Of a stretch of 51,803 bases of DNA, positions 8,750-16,150 are shown piece by piece. A program made the position numbers and the translations under genes. The notes beneath the pieces are model-generated. The model did no database searches. It had not been told where the DNA came from and worked only from the letters and a program-made list of their open reading frames with translations. How positions within the stretch are numbered: the stretch's first letter is position 1; the number at the start of each line of letters is the position of its first letter. Location of the stretch: positions 1-51,803 of the forward strand of contig CAZGSG010000007.1 in the NCBI GenBank assembly GCA_964528095.1. The letters are read 5' to 3'. This stretch comes from CAZGSG01 sp964528095 (lineage in GTDB: Bacteria > Bacteroidota > Bacteroidia > Chitinophagales > Chitinophagaceae).

Positions 8750-8770
8750 CTTATACACGGAATATCTTTG
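8740..8770 (+). promoter_or_regulatory. Bacteroidota-type promoter for the zinc-finger gene
   Basis: TTTG at 8740-8743 and TATCTTTG at 8763-8770, separated by 19 bp, fit the Bacteroidota -33/-7 consensus (TTTG, about 19 bp, TAnnTTTG). The ATG at 8788 lies 17 nt after the -7 element, giving a very short leader. The -33 element is inside the third palindrome. Confidence 0.75.
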
Positions 8771-8787
8771 ATAAACAATTATCCAAG

Positions 8788-9180
8788 ATGTTTTTGGAAG
8801 TTATGACCAAGCCGGAATCAATACATAGATCCTGTGAGTTTTGTAAAAAGTCTTTGCAGGGGCGCAATGATAAAAGGTTTTGCGATTATAGTTGTCGTAA
8901 TAATTATAATAATTTTTTAAAACGATCCGGTAATAAATATATCCGTAACATTAATAACGCACTCGGTAAAAATCGACGCATACTGAAGGGGCTTCTGAAA
9001 GACGGCGTTGAAACCGCCAAAGCGAATGAAGATAGGTTGAAGCGACTTGGCTTTCAATTCAATTATTTTACAAATACCTATACCACTAAAAATGATAAAA
9101 CCTATTACTATTGTTACGACTATGGGTATTTACCGCTGGATAACAACTGGTATCTTGTGGTTAAAAAAAGCGAGGATTAA
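8788..9180 (+). CDS. Small zinc-finger hypothetical protein
   Basis: A 130-residue protein with an N-terminal zinc-ribbon-like cluster CEFCKKSLQG...KRFCDYSC (two Cys pairs, spaced CxxC-x11-CxxxC), followed by RNNYNN. This resembles the short treble-clef/zinc-ribbon start of many small Bacteroidota proteins. The middle is basic and helical (NINNALGKNRRILKGLLKDG); the C-terminus is rich in Tyr and aromatic residues (YYYCYDYGYLPL). An alternative ATG at 8803 would start just before the Cys cluster; the promoter position fits either. It is divergent from ssb and under a strong consensus promoter overlapped by palindromes, and 42 bp upstream of the glycosylase gene, with which it may be co-transcribed. 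Nucleic-acid binding is plausible but not shown. Confidence 0.7.
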   Translation: MFLEVMTKPESIHRSCEFCKKSLQGRNDKRFCDYSCRNNYNNFLKRSGNKYIRNINNALGKNRRILKGLLKDGVETAKANEDRLKRLGFQFNYFTNTYTTKNDKTYYYCYDYGYLPLDNNWYLVVKKSED

Positions 9181-9222
9181 ATTGGTCTTTTTTTACGGGT
9201 CTGATTTTTGCCTGTTATTAAT

Positions 9223-9957
9223 ATGGAAGGTCCATCACTAGTCATTCTAAAAGAAGAAGTAGCCGCATTCAAAGGAAAAAAGGTACTGCGGGCTTCCGGA
9301 TACGCCGATCTCGACTTTTCCCGAATAAAAAATAAGACCGTCCGTGATTTTAAAACCTGGGGCAAACATTTCCTGATCGTTTTTCCCGGGTTTAGCCTAC
9401 GTATTCATTTTCTTCTGTTTGGCACTTATGCTATCAATGAAGGCAAAAAGTCAAATCCGAAAGTCGCGTTGAAATTCAGTAACGGCGTTTTAAATTGTTA
9501 TGTCTGTTCCGCCAAATTTATAGATGCGCCCTTAAATACGGTCTATGATTGGGAACTCGACCTTCTTTCCCCAAAGTGGAGCTACCGTAAGGTAAAAAAG
9601 CTTTTTATGCAATATCCAGATCAACAGGTCGGTGACCTTGTGCTGGATCCTGAGATTTTCTCCGGAGCAGGTAATATCATTAAGAATGAAGCTTTATACA
9701 GGGCTGGCATTCACCCGGAAACTTTACTGAAAAACCTGCCTTCCGGAAAAATCACCGCTCTCATTAAGGCTGTACATTCTTATACACATGATTTTTTAAA
9801 ATGGAAGAAACAGGGTGTTCTGAGTAAAAACTGGAAAGTATACAGCCAGAAAACCTGTAAGGAATGCGGAAGCAAAATTGTAAAAAAATATACCGGGAAG
9901 CTAAAAAGGCGAAGTTTCATATGCCCAAAAGAACAAAAAGTCTATAGCCATAAATAA
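9223..9957 (+). CDS. Fpg/Nei-family DNA glycosylase-like protein with altered active-site and zinc-finger residues
   Basis: The protein aligns by eye with the formamidopyrimidine-DNA glycosylase/endonuclease VIII family: EGPSLVILKEEV at the start, a helix-two-turn-helix core with DPEIFSGAGNIIKNEALYRAGIHP, and a C-terminal zinc-finger region CKECGSK...RRSFICPKEQ. These enzymes excise oxidised bases using Pro2 as nucleophile and Glu3. Here the ATG at 9223 gives M-E-G-P: the expected Pro between Met and Glu is missing. An upstream TTG at 9208 would give M-P-V-I-N-M-E-G-P, with a Pro2 but displaced from Glu. The fourth zinc Cys is also absent (CPKE instead of CxxC). The enzyme may be inactive, an unusual subfamily, or mis-started. 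It follows the zinc-finger gene, and its stop abuts a sensor-gene relic. Confidence 0.72.
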   Translation: MEGPSLVILKEEVAAFKGKKVLRASGYADLDFSRIKNKTVRDFKTWGKHFLIVFPGFSLRIHFLLFGTYAINEGKKSNPKVALKFSNGVLNCYVCSAKFIDAPLNTVYDWELDLLSPKWSYRKVKKLFMQYPDQQVGDLVLDPEIFSGAGNIIKNEALYRAGIHPETLLKNLPSGKITALIKAVHSYTHDFLKWKKQGVLSKNWKVYSQKTCKECGSKIVKKYTGKLKRRSFICPKEQKVYSHK

Positions 9958-10158
9958 CCCTGGTTTGTTGAGGATGATCAGGGAGATATTTATGTCGGAA
10001 CAGACGGCGGCCTTAACCATTATCACTGGGAGACAGGATTGTTCTGTCTCCTTGAATTAACACGGGATAACAAGAATCAACCTTTTACCATACAGGCAAT
10101 GGAGCTTGTTGGTATAAACTTTGGGTCGGCGCTTATGAGCGTGGATTGTAGATATTAA
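9958..10158 (+). pseudogene. Relic of a Reg_prop beta-propeller (hybrid two-component sensor) gene
   Basis: Directly after the glycosylase stop, frame 9961-10158 reads WFVEDDQGDIYVGTDGGLNHY..., a clear Reg_prop blade of the periplasmic propeller of hybrid sensor kinases (compare GxIWIGTxGGLNxY). Twenty-odd codons later the next blade motif, KLWVGAYERGL, appears in another frame (10116-10148) and is closed by TAG, so at least one frameshift has occurred. There is no start codon, no further blades and no kinase. It is a fragment left by deletion or recombination. The remaining gap to the next gene (10159-10420) holds only the terminator below and otherwise nothing I can identify. Confidence 0.72.
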
Positions 10159-10197
10159 ACCTGAAATCTAATCGTGTTACCCGATCACATTCAAGCA

Positions 10198-10233
10198 AGA
10201 GGATGTCTCACTAATATGAGGCGCCCTCTTTTA
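10198..10233 (+). terminator. Probable rho-independent terminator
   Basis: Arms 10198-10210 and 10217-10229 can form a 13-bp stem (one mismatch, two G-U pairs) with loop CTAATA, followed by TTTTA. It would end transcripts from the zinc-finger/glycosylase unit before the WG-repeat gene. Confidence 0.6.
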
Positions 10234-10420
10234 TTTGCGGGGTACCCGAGAGCAAGTCCTTCAATCTACTTAAGATGCCTGGTAATTGATATAAGAATTG
10301 ATGGGAGAAAATAAAATATCTCCGGGGGTAAATAGCTCCTTAATTATCAATTCTATTAATCAACACATTTATAATTTCTGCTTTATATCTTTACTTTTAT
10401 CGCACGATAACTACTCTTCT

Positions 10421-11695
10421 ATGAGAAAAACTTATCCATTTCTTATACTTGCCCTCATTTATACAGTGCATTCTTTCGCCCAAACAGATTATCTCATCCC
10501 TTTTCGAGATGGGAATAAATGGGGTTATTGCGATACACTTGGCAGGATGGTCATACCCACAAAGTTTGATGAAGCCGTCCGTTTCTTTTATGGATATGCA
10601 CATGTGAGAATAGGAAAAGAGAATGCTATCATTGATAAAACGGGGAAAATCAAATTGAAAGGCGATTTCTCCATTGATAATCCATATGATGGGTTTGCAT
10701 CTATTACCACAAAGAACAAGGTCGGGCTGGCAAATATCGATAACGGGAAAATCCTACTTGCACCTATCTATTCCTCACTGGGGCGAAATGGCGATTTGGC
10801 TGTATTGAAAGACAGCAATGATCGCCAGGGGCTATATCATATTTCACGGAGAAAATGGCTGCTACCGCTGAAATATGAGGCTATTGATATAATTGATAGT
10901 GTGTTAACTGTTACCGATAAACAAAAGAAAGTTTATTACACAATAACAAAGACAGGCTCCCTGATCAATAAAGGTCTTCAGAAAAACCCATCAGAACTTC
11001 ATGACAGTATGAAAGAGGTGCTGGCAGATACTTCTGCAGAAATTGTTACATATGAAGCCCTTGTGCCAGTTAATGTTTTTTCTCCTCCATACAAAAGCCT
11101 GTTTACAAGAGATGGAAAAGTTGGATATTACTACGAGATAATACAGGACAATAAAATAATAAAAACTGACACCATTTCGGCTATTTATGATTCCGTCGGA
11201 TGGGTAGGATATAATGCCTCTTTGTTACTTGCGAAGAAAGATGGCAAAATGGGAATGATAGCGCTTGACGGTACCATTAAAATTCCTTTCCTGTACGATG
11301 AAATTTTAGCAACCGAAAAATCGGGTATCGACAGCATCTATTTAGTAAAACAAAACGGCCAATGGGGGCTTGTGCAGTTTGGTAAAGTTCTATTGCTTTG
11401 TAAATACGACAAAATAGAACGCTACAGCCTCAACAGTGATGGGTTATACTTGATGCAAAATAACAAGCAGGGGTTCTATGTATATTCCGATGAAAAAAAA
11501 GTATACAATGTGCTGATCCCTTGTAAGTACGTCTTCTTCGAACCACAATTATACTGGATTTCATTGCCGGATACAAATACTGGAATACAGTATGACACAG
11601 CGCCTAAAAACCCTTTCTTTTTACTTGGCGTTGTTACTCCTCCCTGGAAGAGGGGATTTATTGATCTAAAAGGCAATGAATTCTTCAGAGACTAA
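10421..11695 (+). CDS. WG-repeat protein, secreted
   Basis: A 424-residue exported protein built from WG repeats, the 25-50-residue beta-rich repeats first seen in Leptospira KWG proteins. Examples are GNKWGYCDTLGRMVIPTKFDEA near the mature N-terminus, DGKMGMIALDGTIKIPFLYDEI and NGQWGLVQFGKVLLLCKYDKI, and a degenerate last repeat KQGFYVYSDEKK. The frame is open from 10298, but the ATG at 10421 gives a normal signal peptide (MRKTYPFLILALIYTVHSFAQ), so I start there. The likely location is the periplasm or cell surface, and the likely role is binding or scaffolding; no enzyme motif is visible. It stands alone between a terminator and the two-component system. Confidence 0.82.
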   Translation: MRKTYPFLILALIYTVHSFAQTDYLIPFRDGNKWGYCDTLGRMVIPTKFDEAVRFFYGYAHVRIGKENAIIDKTGKIKLKGDFSIDNPYDGFASITTKNKVGLANIDNGKILLAPIYSSLGRNGDLAVLKDSNDRQGLYHISRRKWLLPLKYEAIDIIDSVLTVTDKQKKVYYTITKTGSLINKGLQKNPSELHDSMKEVLADTSAEIVTYEALVPVNVFSPPYKSLFTRDGKVGYYYEIIQDNKIIKTDTISAIYDSVGWVGYNASLLLAKKDGKMGMIALDGTIKIPFLYDEILATEKSGIDSIYLVKQNGQWGLVQFGKVLLLCKYDKIERYSLNSDGLYLMQNNKQGFYVYSDEKKVYNVLIPCKYVFFEPQLYWISLPDTNTGIQYDTAPKNPFFLLGVVTPPWKRGFIDLKGNEFFRD

Positions 11696-11969
11696 CAAGC
11701 TTACATTTCTCTGTGATTTGATATTTTTTGTAGCGTAGACCTTTCTCTACCCGATATTGTGCGGTATTGCTGCTGATACAAGATTACATTAACTAAAATA
11801 AAAGAACCGGTAATACAAGGGCTTTCAGATCCCGCATCAGTGGTGGACCTGCTCTTTATTCCGCTGGAAATCAGTCTTCTTATGATCAGTATACAACTGA
11901 TTGGAAATGGCGTCACTTGAGGAGATATTAGAGTTTCCTAATCTGGTTAAATATTTACCCATGCGGCAG

Positions 11970-11977
11970 TAATTTTG
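11970..11977 (+). promoter_or_regulatory. -7 element of the response-regulator promoter
   Basis: TAATTTTG at 11970-11977 matches TAnnTTTG; no good TTTG is seen at -33. The ATG at 11984 is only 6 nt downstream, so the transcript would be leaderless or nearly so. The same arrangement occurs before recX. Confidence 0.5.
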
Positions 11978-11983
11978 CCAGAT

Positions 11984-12661
11984 ATGAAAGTGATATTAGT
12001 AGAAGATGAACCACATGTGGCAGGCGTTATCAACAAAGGGCTGCTTGAAAAGGGGCATGAAGTGACGGTCGCGCCGGATGGCAGTCTTGGCCTTCAACTG
12101 GCCACGCAAAATGATTTTGATGTAATTATCCTTGATATCATGTTACCCCAGATCAACGGTATGGAACTTTGCGCACAGCTCCGGCAAAAGAATATTCTGA
12201 CTCCTATACTCTTTCTTACAGCGTTAGGCACCACCGAAAACATTGTGGCCGGTCTCAACGCGGGAGGTGATGACTATCTCGTAAAACCATTTAAACTCGC
12301 GGAGTTGGAAGCCCGCCTTCATTCTCTTTATCGGCGCAAGCAATTAGCACCAAAGGAAGGGGACGTGACTTCGTTTGGCGAAGTAAGGGTGAATCTGAAT
12401 GCAAGGCTGGTATATTACCAGCAAGAACAGGTGAATTTAACCTCCACCGAATTCCGGTTATTACAGTACCTAATGAAAAACCGTAACCGCGTGGTGTCGC
12501 GCGTGGAGATACTTGAAAATGTGTGGGGCATTGATTTCAATATGGGCACCAACGTGGTCGATGTTTATGTCAATTACCTGCGAAAAAAAATAGATAAAGA
12601 TCCTTCACAGAAATATATCCAGACTGTTATTGGTATGGGGTATATGCTGAAAGTAACCTAA
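11984..12661 (+). CDS. OmpR/PhoB-family response regulator
   Basis: A two-domain regulator of 225 residues. The receiver has the acidic pair E7-D8-E9, the phosphoacceptor D51 in IILDIMLP, the switch Thr in LFLTA and the Lys in YLVKPF. The C-terminal OmpR-type winged helix (residues about 128-225) includes LTSTEFRLLQYLMKN, VSRVEILENVWG and VDVYVNYLRKKID, and ends in IGMGYML. A TTG at 11975 gives three extra residues, but the ATG at 11984 is the usual family start and lies just behind a -7 promoter element. It forms an operon with the histidine kinase (10 bp gap), and probably controls it and perhaps the downstream stress and channel genes. Confidence 0.93.
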   Translation: MKVILVEDEPHVAGVINKGLLEKGHEVTVAPDGSLGLQLATQNDFDVIILDIMLPQINGMELCAQLRQKNILTPILFLTALGTTENIVAGLNAGGDDYLVKPFKLAELEARLHSLYRRKQLAPKEGDVTSFGEVRVNLNARLVYYQQEQVNLTSTEFRLLQYLMKNRNRVVSRVEILENVWGIDFNMGTNVVDVYVNYLRKKIDKDPSQKYIQTVIGMGYMLKVT

Positions 12662-12671
12662 CGTTTGCAGC

Positions 12672-14048
12672 ATGAAGATCCAGGCAAAAACAACGCTGCT
12701 GTTTACCGGGCTCACCTGTGCATTTTTTGTGATCATCGGTGTCACCGTATATTATTTTATTGATGAAGCTGCGCATCGTGATTTCAACAAACGACTCGAA
12801 CTCAGGGCTCGCATCTCTGCCAAATTTCGTTTTGAGGCTGGCGAAGTTTCTACTGAATCGTTTCGCCGCATCCAGCGGGAGTATCTTGAGAAACTGACTG
12901 ATGAAACAGCTTTTGTTTTCCAGGTAGACTCGGTGAATAATGTTTTTATACCCAATCCTCCTCCTGAAATTCCGTTATCATTTCTTGTATCTGCATTCCA
13001 GGCAAATGGGGAAACAGTATACAGGGAAAATAATTTCCGCAACTATGCTGCCCTATTGTATCGTGATGAAACCGGTCTTTTTATCGTTATAAAATCAGCG
13101 ACCAACCAGTATGGTATGGAGCTTATCAGCCAACTGAGAGAAATTATGATCTCTGCGCTGCTGGGCACGATTCTTTTAATCTGCAGTATAGGGTATTACT
13201 TCTCGCGGCGCACGTTCAGACCCTTTCGAACGATCAATAACAAGGTGAACCAGATCAATGAAAATAATCTACACCTCCGCCTGGAACAGGTAGAAGGAAC
13301 GGATGAGATCGCAGAACTGGTCCGCACATTCAACCAGATGATCGATCGCATTGAAATGGCTTTTGAAACGCAGAATAATTTTATCAGCAATGCCTCACAC
13401 GAACTGAGAACGCCTTTGACTGCTATTGTAGGTGAAACCGATTATGTACTCGCAAAAGATCGAACGCCCGAGGAGTACCGGCTAAGCATTCAGCAGATCG
13501 GATCGCAGGCAGAAAAACTTAAATCATTGATCAATGGTTTATTGGGACTGGCCCAGACAGGATTTGACGGGAAAAAAATCGCCTGGAGTTCAGTGCGGCT
13601 TGACCAGTTGATCTATGATGTGAAAGAAAATATAGATTCCATCATGCCCGGTAACCAGGTAAAAGTTTCATTACTTCATTTGCCGGATGATGAACGCAGG
13701 ATGTTTTGTATCGGTAGTTATGATCTGCTCAAAATTGCTATCGGCAATATAGTGCTTAACGGGTGCAAATATTCCGATAACAAAACAGTTACACTGGATT
13801 TGTCCTTTAGCAAAAATCATGCGATCATAACGGTGGCCGACCAGGGAATCGGTATACCGCAGGAAGAGTTGAAACATATTTATGATCCATTCTTTCGGGC
13901 TTCCAATACCCAGGCATACGAGGGATACGGCATCGGCATGCCGCTTTCGAATAATATTATACGATTGCACAAAGGAAAAATCGATGTATTATCAAGACTT
14001 GGCCAGGGTACCATTGTACATATCTATCTTCCTATAACAAAAGAATAA
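12672..14048 (+). CDS. Membrane sensor histidine kinase
   Basis: A 458-residue kinase: first membrane helix at about residues 8-30, a periplasmic sensor region 31-157, a second helix 158-177, then a HAMP linker (FRPFRTINNKVNQIN...). The dimerisation domain has ASHELRTPL with phosphoacceptor H243. The ATPase domain shows the N box (IGNIVLNGCKYS), G1 (VADQGIGIP), an F box (YDPFFRAS) and G2 (GYGIGMPLS). It autophosphorylates and passes phosphate to the OmpR-type regulator encoded just upstream. The sensor region has no recognised ligand-binding fold. Its pairing with a bestrophin and a universal-stress-like gene downstream suggests an ionic or envelope stress signal, but this is inference only. 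Confidence 0.92.
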   Translation: MKIQAKTTLLFTGLTCAFFVIIGVTVYYFIDEAAHRDFNKRLELRARISAKFRFEAGEVSTESFRRIQREYLEKLTDETAFVFQVDSVNNVFIPNPPPEIPLSFLVSAFQANGETVYRENNFRNYAALLYRDETGLFIVIKSATNQYGMELISQLREIMISALLGTILLICSIGYYFSRRTFRPFRTINNKVNQINENNLHLRLEQVEGTDEIAELVRTFNQMIDRIEMAFETQNNFISNASHELRTPLTAIVGETDYVLAKDRTPEEYRLSIQQIGSQAEKLKSLINGLLGLAQTGFDGKKIAWSSVRLDQLIYDVKENIDSIMPGNQVKVSLLHLPDDERRMFCIGSYDLLKIAIGNIVLNGCKYSDNKTVTLDLSFSKNHAIITVADQGIGIPQEELKHIYDPFFRASNTQAYEGYGIGMPLSNNIIRLHKGKIDVLSRLGQGTIVHIYLPITKE

Positions 14049-14238
14049 AAATTTTGCATGATGATGTTCAATCGGGTAATTTCTCTCAGACCTGTTGGCC
14101 TTCCTGAACACCATTTGCTACTTTAATACAGATTAGATTTTCTTAGCGGGTTCTAATTACACTCTCATGGAATTGCGGTGTTCTTCTTAGTCCTTTCCAA
14201 TGTGACGCCGTCATCTTTGTGTTCTAAAACAAAACACA

Positions 14239-14730
14239 ATGACAAATATTCTTATTCCCAGCAATCTATCTCCCGCTTCACTTAGCCTCGCTGAAAAAGC
14301 TATCCAGTGTCTTGAGCCACGAAATGCAAATATTATTCTTTTCCATGCTTTTGAATTTCCCTACTCAGAATTCGAACTGTTGCGACCTGGCAGGAAAATG
14401 CCTTACGCGGATGCTATGAACGATGAATTTCGCCAGGCCTGCAAACAGTTGAAAGATCAGAATCTGAAAGCCGTTCAGGGAGTCTTCTTTAAATTTATTG
14501 AAGGAGGAAGCGCAAGGATGTTCCGCAATTTTGTAGATGCGAATGAGATCGATCTCATTGTTTGCCCCGATGAATATATCTATACTCCCATCAATAAACT
14601 TAGTGTGGATCCAAGACCGTTATTCCGCAAGGCGGGCATTCCGGTTGTTCGCGAGTTGCCGGTACAAAAGAACCGCGTAGTTATTGAAACGATCCCGTTC
14701 ACAAAACCTGGGTTGGCGATGGCGCAATAA
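14239..14730 (+). CDS. Universal-stress-protein-like protein
   Basis: A 163-residue soluble protein with a UspA-like alpha/beta start (TNILIPSNLSPASLSLAEKAIQ), an ILFHAF strand, and a late strand LIVCPDEYIY followed by a C-terminal strand IPVVRELP. The usual ATP-binding G-x2-G-x9-G(S/T) motif is not visible in the position where it should follow the LIV strand, so it resembles the non-ATP-binding type or a diverged member. It lies 190 bp after the kinase gene, with a near-consensus -7 element (CATCTTTG, 14212-14219) in the gap, and 44 bp before the bestrophin gene. A small hairpin (14722-14741) overlaps its stop codon. Confidence 0.62.
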   Translation: MTNILIPSNLSPASLSLAEKAIQCLEPRNANIILFHAFEFPYSEFELLRPGRKMPYADAMNDEFRQACKQLKDQNLKAVQGVFFKFIEGGSARMFRNFVDANEIDLIVCPDEYIYTPINKLSVDPRPLFRKAGIPVVRELPVQKNRVVIETIPFTKPGLAMAQ

Positions 14731-14774
14731 AATGATTGCGCGCGAATATGAATGGACTATAAAAAACTGAATAT

Positions 14775-15746
14775 ATGTTATTGAAGAAAAATATTCCTTT
14801 TAGTTATGTATTTGGAAAGATAAAGTATGAATTGGCGGTGATCCTTTTGTATAGTGCGTTGATCGCCGTATTGTTCAGCAATTACCATATTACCCGCATT
14901 ACCATCCCTATTGCCGTACCGGCAATATTGGGTACGGTCATATCTCTATTGTTGGGTTTCCGGAGCAACCAGGCTTATGACCGGTGGTGGGAAGCGCGGC
15001 ATATCTGGGGGGCTATTGTCAATGATTCGCGAACATTGGGCCGGCAGATCATGAACTTCACACATGATAATTATGAAGGTTATGAGGTTGTGGCATTTCG
15101 TGAACGGATGTTGCGCCGCCAGATCGCCTGGAACTATAGCCTGGCACGGCATCTCCGCAATCAGAAAAACGCGAGAATGCTTGAGAAATACCTGAGTAAA
15201 GAAGATCTGAGCTATGTAACCAGCGTAGACCATGCACCTTCTGCGCTGCTCGACCTGATGGCGCGGGATCTTTCACTGGCACTTGAAGAAGGTTGGATCA
15301 ACCGGTTTCAACAGGTGGAAATTGATCGCACCTTATCACGATTATGTGATTCAATGGGCAAGTGTGAGCGGATCAAAAACACTGTTTTTCCGAGTACGTA
15401 TAGTTTGTATATCCACATCGCGTTGCTGCTGTTCATTGCATTGTTGCCATTTGCGGTGATCGAGTACTTCGGAATGTTTGAAGTACCGTTGGTTGGCGCT
15501 ATTGCCGCTTGTTTTCTGCTGATTGAAAAAATGGCAATTCACCTGCAGGATCCATTTGAGAACAAACCCACCGACACGCCCATGACCAGTATTGCGAAAA
15601 ATATTGAAGATAACCTGGTAGCGCTTTATGGATTGGGTAAACACTCACAGGACCGAATAGACCGGCACCTTGTTGAATTTGAAATAGTGCAGGAAGAGTT
15701 TGCTACCAGCTATAAGAATAACAAAACTAAATATTACATCCTCTAA
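14775..15746 (+). CDS. Bestrophin-family anion/ion channel protein
   Basis: A 323-residue membrane protein of the bacterial bestrophin family (UPF0187/YneE type). Diagnostic stretches are LLGFRSNQAYDRWWEARHIWGAIVNDSR after the second membrane helix, and the C-terminal DPFENKPTDTPM motif. Hydrophobic segments lie at about residues 20-65 and 207-255. Bacterial bestrophins form pentameric channels in the inner membrane; known members conduct anions or cations depending on pore residues, which I cannot assign here. It is probably co-transcribed with the universal-stress-like gene (44 bp gap) and downstream of the two-component pair, suggesting regulated ion flux under stress. Confidence 0.9.
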   Translation: MLLKKNIPFSYVFGKIKYELAVILLYSALIAVLFSNYHITRITIPIAVPAILGTVISLLLGFRSNQAYDRWWEARHIWGAIVNDSRTLGRQIMNFTHDNYEGYEVVAFRERMLRRQIAWNYSLARHLRNQKNARMLEKYLSKEDLSYVTSVDHAPSALLDLMARDLSLALEEGWINRFQQVEIDRTLSRLCDSMGKCERIKNTVFPSTYSLYIHIALLLFIALLPFAVIEYFGMFEVPLVGAIAACFLLIEKMAIHLQDPFENKPTDTPMTSIAKNIEDNLVALYGLGKHSQDRIDRHLVEFEIVQEEFATSYKNNKTKYYIL

Positions 15747-15909
15747 CAATTGTAACTTCTTTGAGAGAACTCATCCCACCCCCGGTTACAGATCGCGAAC
15801 ATTTTTTACGCTTTAGTTGGATAATGCTCATCCCAAACTCCTTGGTCTATTGTAAATCCAATGTGCATTTCATAAAAAAGCGACCGATCCAATTAACTTG
15901 TTGTGTCAT

Positions 15910-15946
15910 AAAGAAAAAGCGATTACAATTTGATTTGTAATCGCTT
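15910..15946 (-). terminator. Rho-independent terminator of tRNA-Phe
   Basis: A perfect 12-bp inverted repeat (15917-15928 and 15935-15946) with a 6-nt loop. On the minus strand it is followed by CTTTTTCTTT-like T-rich sequence, so it ends the tRNA-Phe transcript about 12 nt after the tRNA 3' end. Confidence 0.8.
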
Positions 15947-15957
15947 GATTTCGTTCG

Positions 15958-16030
15958 TGGTGTGGGCCGGGATCGAACCGGCGACACAAGGATTTTCAGT
16001 CCTTTGCTCTACCGACTGAGCTACCGCACC
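15958..16030 (-). tRNA. tRNA-Phe (GAA)
   Basis: A 73-nt cloverleaf on the minus strand. The D arm is GCTCAGTCGGTAGAGC, the anticodon stem AAGGA/TCCTT encloses the loop CTGAAAA (anticodon GAA), and the T arm is GCCGG-TTCGATC-CCGGC. The discriminator base is A, and CCA is not encoded. The acceptor stem has one non-Watson-Crick position (C5-A68). Otherwise it is a normal elongator tRNA for phenylalanine. Confidence 0.96.
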
Positions 16031-16150
16031 TTCTCTACGCCCAGCGCTCGCGCACCTGGCTGTTTTGAACCTTTTTACGCCCAAAAGCGTAAGCGGGGCA
16101 GCAAAAATAAGAGATTCGGGTATAAATCTGAAATGTTTTTCACTTGTTTT

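Noticed and set aside
9958..10158. Functional small ORF after the glycosylase
   Set aside because: No start codon and two propeller motifs in different frames; treated as a relic.
10298..10420. Longer start of the WG-repeat gene
   Set aside because: The added residues precede a clean signal peptide beginning at 10421 and look non-coding.
11696..11983. Possible small gene in the gap before the response regulator (71-codon minus frame)
   Set aside because: No ribosome-binding or promoter context, no recognisable motif in any frame; left as intergenic.
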